NCBI RefSeq assembly: GCF_004682045.1 | Contig: NZ_QUZT01000064.1 | Span: 1 to 37,768, forward strand | Source of the DNA: Pseudomonas nabeulensis | Lineage (GTDB): Bacteria > Pseudomonadota > Gammaproteobacteria > Pseudomonadales > Pseudomonadaceae | Direction of reading: 5' to 3' | DNA length: 37,768 nucleotides | In this document: one piece after another, positions 31,978 to 37,768 of the stretch | How positions within the stretch are numbered: the first letter of the stretch is position 1 | Layout of the letters: every line of letters begins with the position of its first letter | The notes under the pieces: generated by a model | What the model was told of the DNA's origin: nothing | Database searches by the model: none | The model's input: the letters and a program-made list of their open reading frames with translations, nothing else | Program-made: the position numbers and the translations under genes

Positions 31978-34479
31978 TCACCACTGATAAGTGGCGCTCG
32001 CCTGCACGGTGCGCTGTGAGCCATACCAGCACCACGAGTAGGAATAGCACGACGCGACGTACTCTTTATTCGCCAGGTTGGTGGCGTTGAGGGCCAGGCG
32101 CAGGTTGTCCTTGAGGCGGGTGATATTCGGGATGTCGTAGTGCACCGCCGCATCGAACAAGGTGTAGCCCGGTACTTTCAGGGTGTTGGCCGTATCGCCC
32201 CAGGACGAACCGACGTAACGCGCGCCAGCGCCGACTCCGAAGCCCTTGAGGTTACCGTCATGGAAGGTGTAGTCAGCCCAGGCCGAGGCTGTGTGGCGCG
32301 GGACGGCGTAGGTGGTGGTGCCTTCGGCTGAAATCGCCGGACCTACGCCGATATCGCTGATCGGCGCATAACGTACGGTGTTGTTGGACTTGCTGATGCG
32401 GTTATCCAGGTACGCGTAGGCGGCAGTGATATCCAGGTTGTCGTTGAGGCTGGCTTTGCCTTCCAGTTCCAAGCCACGGGATTGCACTTCGCCATCCTGG
32501 CTCTGGCAGCGACCGGTGCCGCACAGGTGAGTCGGGTCTGGGTCGGTGGTCAGGACGTTGGTTTGGCGCAGGTCGAAAATAGCAGCGGTAATAAAGCTGT
32601 TGCTACCCGGCGGTTGATACTTGATGCCGATTTCATACTGCTTGCCTTCGGTCGGTTTGAACGCCGAGCCGCCATAACCGGTACCCGATTGCGGGTTGAA
32701 CGATTCGGAGTAACTGGCATAGGGTGCCAGGCCGTTGTCGAAGAGATACACCAAGCCGATACGACCGGTGAACGCCTTGCTGTCCAGAGAGGATTTGCTC
32801 TTGGCGCCGGTACTGATGGTCTGGGTGCTGTTATCGGTGCTGGCCCAGTCATAGCGACCACCCAGCAGCAGCACCCACTGGTCCCACTTCATCTGCTCTT
32901 GCAGGTACACGCCCGTCTGTTCGCTGCGGGACGTGCCATCGGTGGTGTACGCCGGCACCGGCACGGCGGCGCCGTAAACCGGATCGAAGATATCCTGGGT
33001 CGGGCCGGCGGTATACACGCCAGAGCCAGACTTGGTGTCGGTGCTGGTGTTCTGGTAATCCAGGCCCATCAGCAAGGTGTGTTGTAACGGGCCGGTGTCG
33101 AATTTGGCCTGGACCTGGTTATCGAGGGTGTAGGCATCCAGGTTCACATCGCTGGCGATGGTGGACCTGCGGATGGTGCGGTAATCCGTCATCAGGTAGT
33201 TGCTGTAGAGGCTGCGGTACTGCCCCTCACTGCGCAGGTAACGTGCATTCTGACGCACAGTCCACACATCATCGAAGTGATGCTCGAAGGCCCAACCGAT
33301 GGAGTAATACTCGCGATCACTCTTCTCGAAATTCTTTTCACCGTCATAAAAATCCACATCGATATCGCGCCCGACCGGGCTGCGCAACACCGAGCCCCAG
33401 GCCGGCACCGAACCGTAGGACGCGCCCTTGGGATCTTTCTGGAAATGCCCGAGTAAAGTCAGCGACGTGTTGTCGTCCGGGCGCCAGGTGAAGGCCGTGG
33501 ACAGCGACTGGCGTCGGGTCTCAGTGTGTTCCACCTGACCATCGGCATCGTCGAAAAGGCCGGCCACGCGGTAGGAATACACGCCCTGATCATCCATCGG
33601 ACCGCTCAGGTCGAAGGTGGTGCGTTTCTTGTCGAAGGTGCCGTATTCCACGCCAATTTCATGGAACGGCGTATCCAGCGGACGCTTGCTGACCATGTTG
33701 ATCACCCCGCTCGGCGTGCCCTGCCCGTACAGCACCGAGGCTGGACCGCGCAGCACTTCGACGCGCTCCAGGTCAAAGGCATCCTTTTGCGGCAAGGCGT
33801 CACGGCTCGAGGGCATGCGCAGGCCATCCAGGTAAGTGGCCGGGGAGAAACCGCGGATGGTCAACTGATCGAGACGCGATGCGGTGGCACCACGGGTTTC
33901 CGGGATCACGGCGGCACTGTAGCGCAGGATCTGGTTAAGGCTTTCGGCGTTCTGCGCACGCATCTGGTCTTTGGTCACGATGGAGATCGACTGTGGCGTC
34001 TCGATAATGGGCGTATCGGTCTTGGTGCCCGAGAGACTGCGGGTGGCCACATAACCCGACACCGGCCCGGTCGGACTCTCGGCCTGGTACGCGCCGCTGA
34101 TGGTCGTGGCCTGCAACTCCATGGCACCGCCGTTATCGGGGATGGCCTCCAGGCGATAGCGGTCACCGGAAATCTTCAACGCCTGCAGGCCGCTGCCGGC
34201 CAGCAGTTGGTTCAGGGCCACGTCGGTGTCGTATTGCCCACTCAAGCCATTGCTATGTTTGCCACGGGTCAGGCTCGCATCGAATGCCAATACCAGGCCC
34301 GCTTGCTCGGCCAGGCTATTAAGCGCCTGGCTCAAGTCACCGGCAGGAATCGAGAAGCTGCGCACGGCGCTACTGCTTTCTTCGGCAAAGGAGGACTGGA
34401 CGGTCAGCAACGGCACAGCGGCAAAAGCCATCGCCACTGACAGGGCCAGGGGATGCAAGGGACGAGCAAGGCGCGACAT
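31978..34479 (-). CDS. TonB-dependent siderophore receptor with STN signalling domain
   Basis: 833 aa. A signal peptide (about 1-32, ending SSFAEE) is followed by a secretin/TonB N-terminal (STN) domain (about 40-110; FSIPAGDLSQALNSLAEQAGL). A TonB-box-like ELQATTISG, a plug (about 155-270; RGFSPATYLDGLRM, VEVLRGPASVLYGQGTPSGVIN) and a 22-strand barrel ending in SATYQW complete it. Two cysteine pairs occur late (HLCGTGRC and ASCYSYSWCW), and the C-terminal region resembles ferrichrome/FhuA-type receptors. The STN domain implies signalling to an anti-sigma partner, but no FecI/FecR-type genes adjoin it. Substrate is probably a hydroxamate siderophore (inference). Confidence 0.9.
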   Translation of the reverse strand: MSRLARPLHPLALSVAMAFAAVPLLTVQSSFAEESSSAVRSFSIPAGDLSQALNSLAEQAGLVLAFDASLTRGKHSNGLSGQYDTDVALNQLLAGSGLQALKISGDRYRLEAIPDNGGAMELQATTISGAYQAESPTGPVSGYVATRSLSGTKTDTPIIETPQSISIVTKDQMRAQNAESLNQILRYSAAVIPETRGATASRLDQLTIRGFSPATYLDGLRMPSSRDALPQKDAFDLERVEVLRGPASVLYGQGTPSGVINMVSKRPLDTPFHEIGVEYGTFDKKRTTFDLSGPMDDQGVYSYRVAGLFDDADGQVEHTETRRQSLSTAFTWRPDDNTSLTLLGHFQKDPKGASYGSVPAWGSVLRSPVGRDIDVDFYDGEKNFEKSDREYYSIGWAFEHHFDDVWTVRQNARYLRSEGQYRSLYSNYLMTDYRTIRRSTIASDVNLDAYTLDNQVQAKFDTGPLQHTLLMGLDYQNTSTDTKSGSGVYTAGPTQDIFDPVYGAAVPVPAYTTDGTSRSEQTGVYLQEQMKWDQWVLLLGGRYDWASTDNSTQTISTGAKSKSSLDSKAFTGRIGLVYLFDNGLAPYASYSESFNPQSGTGYGGSAFKPTEGKQYEIGIKYQPPGSNSFITAAIFDLRQTNVLTTDPDPTHLCGTGRCQSQDGEVQSRGLELEGKASLNDNLDITAAYAYLDNRISKSNNTVRYAPISDIGVGPAISAEGTTTYAVPRHTASAWADYTFHDGNLKGFGVGAGARYVGSSWGDTANTLKVPGYTLFDAAVHYDIPNITRLKDNLRLALNATNLANKEYVASCYSYSWCWYGSQRTVQASATYQW

Positions 34480-34492
34480 GGGAAATCCTGGG

Positions 34493-34509
34493 TAATAGAG
34501 GTTCTATTA
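34493..34509. promoter_or_regulatory. Inverted repeat just upstream of receptor start
   Basis: TAATAG-AGGTT-CTATTA, a perfect 6-5-6 dyad ending 14 bases before the receptor ATG. With flanking GG and CC it is almost a 7-8 bp dyad. It could be an operator or a leader hairpin next to the ribosome site. It does not resemble a Fur box, and I found no good Fur box in the rest of this gap. Confidence 0.35.
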
Positions 34510-34589
34510 ACCATGACGGCCAGGTCGGAACATCGGGCAAGGATGAGAGCGATTTTTATTTGGGCATCATCTCAGCTGGGTTTTACAAC

Positions 34590-35027
34590 TCACCCCCACG
34601 CCACCACCAACAACCCAACCCCCAACACCAAACACAGCGACGAATAGAAATACGTATCCAGCTTCGCAAACCGCGACCCACCCACCTTCTTGAAAAACCC
34701 CACCAACTCCGAGTCCCCAATCGCCCTCGCAAACATCACCACCGCAATTGCACTGATCCCCCACTGCAATGCCCCGTGGGATACCGCCGAGAAATACAGC
34801 CCGGCACGCAGGCACACCAACAAGGCAATCGCCACCAGCCCCATCGCCACCAGGAAGGTGCCCAGCGCCGAGGGTTTGAACGCAGGTCGTGGGCCGCTGG
34901 CGAATTCGCCGGGCAGTTGAGGGATGGCTGCCTGGAAGCCGAGTTTGCCGCCTGCGGCCCAGTACAGGTGCACCATGCTGATGCAGGTGAAAACCCCGAC
35001 GATCCATCGCGCGATGACAAAGCTCAT
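34590..35027 (-). CDS. DUF3995 membrane protein
   Basis: 145 aa from MSFVIARWIVGVFTCISMVH, with GGGAG 8 bases upstream of the ATG. Four hydrophobic segments are visible: about 4-24, 55-75, 83-103 and 122-143. The motif SMVHLYWAAGGKLG after the first segment is typical of DUF3995. Inner-membrane protein of unknown function. It is divergent from the DUF2946 gene with a 93-bp gap and codirectional with the receptor downstream. Confidence 0.82.
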   Translation of the reverse strand: MSFVIARWIVGVFTCISMVHLYWAAGGKLGFQAAIPQLPGEFASGPRPAFKPSALGTFLVAMGLVAIALLVCLRAGLYFSAVSHGALQWGISAIAVVMFARAIGDSELVGFFKKVGGSRFAKLDTYFYSSLCLVLGVGLLVVAWG

Positions 35028-35120
35028 GGCGGGCGCTCCCTGAAAATGTGCGAATGAGGATAGTCGCCCAGGGATTTTTTGCAGGCATTTCGTCGGCGGC
35101 TGGTGGTAAAGTGCCGCCCC

Positions 35121-35510
35121 ATGAAATTCGCCCGTGCCGACCGTTCGCTTGTTGCCTGGATGCTCTATTGCTGCGTCCTGTTCAATGCGTTCGCCTGCAG
35201 CATTGGTCATGGGCAGATGGTGGGGATGCAGCTCAATGGCATCGGCGGCCAGTTCTGTACCGTAGACCCGCGCACCCAGGCGCCCAAGCCGTCCAATTCC
35301 ATCGATGAGAGCCTGCCGACGCTGTCCAAGGCGTTTGGTTGCCCGTTGTGCTCCACCGGCGGGATGGGCCCGGCGCTCAATTCCAGCCTGAATGTGGCCG
35401 TACTGCCGCAACCCCACGCACCACCGCCGGCGATCATCGCCACCGCTGACATCCCTGCACGTTTCACATGGCCCACGGCCCACCCGCGCGCACCGCCTGC
35501 GGTCGCCTGA
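35121..35510 (+). CDS. DUF2946 domain protein
   Basis: 129 aa from MKFARADRSLVAWMLYCCV. An N-terminal signal or anchor segment (about 9-27) is followed by a region with AFACSIGHGQM and FGCPLCSTGG, and then a proline-rich tail. Clustered Cys, Met and His residues are consistent with metal contact. DUF2946 genes in Pseudomonas often sit beside TonB-dependent receptors linked to copper, as here, where a receptor gene follows 95 bp downstream on the same strand. A role in metal handling is inference. Confidence 0.82.
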   Translation: MKFARADRSLVAWMLYCCVLFNAFACSIGHGQMVGMQLNGIGGQFCTVDPRTQAPKPSNSIDESLPTLSKAFGCPLCSTGGMGPALNSSLNVAVLPQPHAPPPAIIATADIPARFTWPTAHPRAPPAVA

Positions 35511-35605
35511 TCCCTTCGCTTTCTATTCTGCACTGACCCGCGTTCCCACCAGGAACTAGGCGCGGCTGTGCGTTGTTTTCAAGCCAAGTTTTTCAGGATT
35601 CAACC

Positions 35606-37732
35606 ATGAAACATCTACCCCTTTTGGCGGGCCTGTTCGGCTGCCTGCCTGTCTGCGCCTGGTCCATCGAGCTGGCCCCGACGACCATTGATGGCGAGCA
35701 ATCCGCCGAGCCCGGCCTGGCCCTGGACCAATCCAGCGGTGCGGCGTCGCGGCTGGGATTGAGCGTGCGGGACACCCCTGCATCGGTGGCCATCGCCAAT
35801 CGCAACGATATCGAGCGCCATGGCGCCAAGACGTTTCGCGACGCAGCCAACACACTGCCCGGCGTCAACGCCAGCGCACCGCCGGGGTTCGGCGGGTTTG
35901 TGTCGTATCGTGGGTTTACCAGCAGCCAGATCACCCAGATGTTCAACGGCATCAACGTCGCCACCGGCCTGGCGAGACCGGTGGATGCCTGGATCTACGA
36001 CCGGGTGGAATTGGTAGGCGGCCCCTCCTCCCTGATCAACGGTGCAGGCTCCGTGGGCGGTTCGCTCAACTACGTAACCAAGCTTGCCACCCGCGAGGAA
36101 CGGGCCGCCGAGGGCCAGCTCACCTACGGCAGCTATGACACCGCCGGCATGGCCTTCGGCGTCAATCACGCCCTGACCGAACCCGGCGCCGAGGTGCAGC
36201 ATTACGCGCGCCTGGATGTGAGCCGCAACACCAATCACAGCTACATCGAGCGTGACCAGCGTGAGGCCTGGAGCCTGGCGTTTTCCCTGCTCAGCGACCT
36301 CACACCCAACCTGTCCCACACCCTGGCGCTGGAATACCAGGATGAACATGAAGACAGCCCCTACTGGGGCACGCCGGTACTCAACCCTAAAGCCGGTGAA
36401 TTGAAGATCGACAAACACAACCGCTTCAACAACTACAACGTCGCCGATGGCCGCTACGAGCAGCGTACGATCTGGGCGCGCTCGATCATCGACTACCGCA
36501 TCAATGACAGCACCACGCTTAAAAACACCCTCTATCACCTGGACAGCCAGCGCGATTACCGCAACCTGGAAACCTACCAGTACAACGCGGACAACAGCGC
36601 CGTGAACCGCTCAACCGCCTATCAAGTGCGTCACCAGGGCGAACAGCATGGCAACCAGTTTGAGCTGCGCCACGACGACAACCTCTTTGGCCTGTCGACG
36701 ACCTGGTCCGGCGGCTTCGAGTACAAGGTCAACAGCACCACCAACAGCCCGTTGAACGTGTCCGGTAACAGCAGCGTGGACCCGGATGACTACGATCCAG
36801 GTCACTTCTATGGCATTCCGGGCACCAAGCCAGGTTTCGTCAAAGACAAGACCAACGAGGTCACCACCAAGGCGCTTTTCATCGAAAATCGCCTGGGTCT
36901 CACCGATAACCTGTCATTGCTCAGTGGCCTGCGCTACGACGCCATCGACCTGGATGTCACCAATCATCGTACGGTCACCGCCGCCAACCCACGGCACTTC
37001 AAGCGCAGTTGGGAACCAGTGACCGGGCGCGTCGGCCTGACCTACCAGTTCATCCCATCAGCCAACGTGTACGTGCAATACAGCACCGCCGCCGAACAGC
37101 CGAACACCACCACCCAAGTGTTCGATGTGTCCACCGGCAAACAGTGGGAGGTGGGCAGCAAGTTTGACTACCTGGACGGCCGTGGCTCGGCCACCGTGGC
37201 GGCCTACAAGATCGAGCGCAAAGACTTTGCCGTCACCGACCCGCAGGACCCGACCAACAGCATTCCGGTCGGCGCGCAGTCCTCCAGGGGCATTGAGCTG
37301 GCCAGTTCGTTGCGCATCACGCCGAGGCTGTTGGCAGAAGGCAACTTCGCCTGGATGGACGCCGAATACGATGACTTCAACGAAAAAACCGCCAGTGGTG
37401 CGGTGGTCTCGCGCAAGGGTAATACGCCGACCAACGTGCCCAAGCGCGTGGGTAACCTGTGGCTGACCTATGATTTCGCCGAGGACTGGCAGGGCGGCGT
37501 GGATGCCCGGTATGTGGCCGAGGTGTTTGCAGATAACGCCAACACCCAGACGGTGCCGGCTTACACGTTGTTCGGCGCGTTCCTACGCTACAAGCTGGAC
37601 GCGCAGACGTCCGTTACCGGGCGGGTGCGTAATTTGACGAATGAGGTGTATGCCGAGTTTGCCCATGTGTCCCCGGCTTATTACTTGGGATCGCCGCGAA
37701 CGTTCGAATTGGCGGTAAACACCAAGTTCTAG
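35606..37732 (+). CDS. TonB-dependent outer-membrane receptor
   Basis: 708 aa from MKHLPLLAGLFGCLPVCAW, with CAGGA 7 bases upstream; the frame opens 11 codons earlier without a ribosome site. Signal peptide about 1-21. The plug (about 50-165) contains DTPASVAIANRNDIERHG, FVSYRGF, YDRVELVGGPSSLINGAG and VGGSLNYVTK. The barrel ends VNTKF, with the usual terminal phenylalanine. There is no STN domain, so it transports without transcription signalling. It is not the typical copper receptor OprC by sequence, despite the adjacent DUF2946 gene; the ligand remains unknown. The stop lies 18 bp before a REP element. Confidence 0.9.
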   Translation: MKHLPLLAGLFGCLPVCAWSIELAPTTIDGEQSAEPGLALDQSSGAASRLGLSVRDTPASVAIANRNDIERHGAKTFRDAANTLPGVNASAPPGFGGFVSYRGFTSSQITQMFNGINVATGLARPVDAWIYDRVELVGGPSSLINGAGSVGGSLNYVTKLATREERAAEGQLTYGSYDTAGMAFGVNHALTEPGAEVQHYARLDVSRNTNHSYIERDQREAWSLAFSLLSDLTPNLSHTLALEYQDEHEDSPYWGTPVLNPKAGELKIDKHNRFNNYNVADGRYEQRTIWARSIIDYRINDSTTLKNTLYHLDSQRDYRNLETYQYNADNSAVNRSTAYQVRHQGEQHGNQFELRHDDNLFGLSTTWSGGFEYKVNSTTNSPLNVSGNSSVDPDDYDPGHFYGIPGTKPGFVKDKTNEVTTKALFIENRLGLTDNLSLLSGLRYDAIDLDVTNHRTVTAANPRHFKRSWEPVTGRVGLTYQFIPSANVYVQYSTAAEQPNTTTQVFDVSTGKQWEVGSKFDYLDGRGSATVAAYKIERKDFAVTDPQDPTNSIPVGAQSSRGIELASSLRITPRLLAEGNFAWMDAEYDDFNEKTASGAVVSRKGNTPTNVPKRVGNLWLTYDFAEDWQGGVDARYVAEVFADNANTQTVPAYTLFGAFLRYKLDAQTSVTGRVRNLTNEVYAEFAHVSPAYYLGSPRTFELAVNTKF

Positions 37733-37750
37733 CTCTGCAATAAGCACTAT

Positions 37751-37768
37751 TGTGGGAGGGGGCAAGCC
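37751..37768. repeat. REP element, cut by window edge
   Basis: TGTGGGAGGGGGCAAGCC is the start of the same REP family seen at 131-160. It lies just after the receptor stop. Confidence 0.75.

Noticed and set aside
33526..34440. Plus-strand open frame (304 codons) opposite the STN receptor
   Set aside because: Antisense shadow of a certain receptor gene; composition lacks protein-like features.
35606..37732. Calling the second TonB receptor the copper receptor OprC
   Set aside because: The neighbouring DUF2946 gene suggests it, but the plug region does not match what I know of OprC and no Met/His metal site is visible.
1..37768. CRISPR arrays, tRNA genes, insertion sequences, phage or defence genes
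   Set aside because: I looked for regularly spaced repeats, cloverleaf sequences, transposase or integrase motifs and defence-type domains, and saw none.

Overview
The window looks like chromosome from a Pseudomonas of the fluorescens group. The evidence is GC-rich coding with Pseudomonas-type codon use, REP repeats of the GTGGGAGGGGGCTTGCCCCC type near both edges, and Pseudomonas-typical families (DUF1652, probable DUF6388, DUF2946, TonB-dependent receptors). No tRNA, rRNA, CRISPR array, insertion sequence or phage gene was found.

Layout. (1) 1-2252: REP repeats and a membrane EIIC-EAL c-di-GMP phosphodiesterase. (2) 2561-3181: two small plus-strand genes. (3) 3189-23053: a minus-strand type VI secretion (T6SS) operon of about 20 kb, in the order tssA-B-C-E-F-G-clpV(tssH)-sfa-orfX-fha(tagH)-tssJ-K-L-M-stp-stk. 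Most junctions overlap or are only a few bases apart. The gene order is that of the P. aeruginosa HSI-II (H2) cluster, including the sigma-54 activator Sfa, a 43-aa lipoprotein OrfX and a PP2C phosphatase/Ser-Thr kinase pair. (4) 23054-23533: a 480-bp divergent control region between tssA and hcp. (5) 23534-24049: hcp. No VgrG, PAAR protein or recognisable effector is present. (6) 24101-28015: an aldo/keto reductase, a DUF1543 protein, an ECF sigma/anti-sigma/periplasmic sensor operon, a W-x-x-GHW repeat protein, a tiny lipoprotein and a DUF1652 protein. (7) 28263-29207: a PAS-GGDEF diguanylate cyclase, followed by an intergenic stretch holding a candidate sRNA. (8) 29470-31897: a small membrane protein, an AraC regulator, a FAA-family hydrolase and a small secreted protein. 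(9) 31978-37732: two TonB-dependent receptors flanking a DUF3995 protein and a DUF2946 protein.

How the parts may work together. The structural T6SS genes supply the membrane complex (TssJLM), baseplate (TssEFGK), sheath (TssBC), cap protein TssA, recycling ATPase ClpV and inner tube Hcp. Fha, Stp and Stk suggest control by threonine phosphorylation. Sfa keeps the GAFTGA motif and should activate a sigma-54 promoter. The hcp/tssA intergenic region contains two related TGCGCA dyads, a Fur-like box between them, a near-consensus -24/-12 element and a short leader with alternative hairpins exposing GGA motifs. This suggests control by Sfa, iron and the Rsm system together. That control model is inference from sequence; the gene identities are firm.

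The two least expected elements are this regulatory arrangement and a short candidate sRNA at about 29229-29297 on the minus strand. The sRNA candidate has a good promoter, a strong terminator and an exposed anti-Shine-Dalgarno-like CACCUCCC segment. I found no wholly new multi-gene system.
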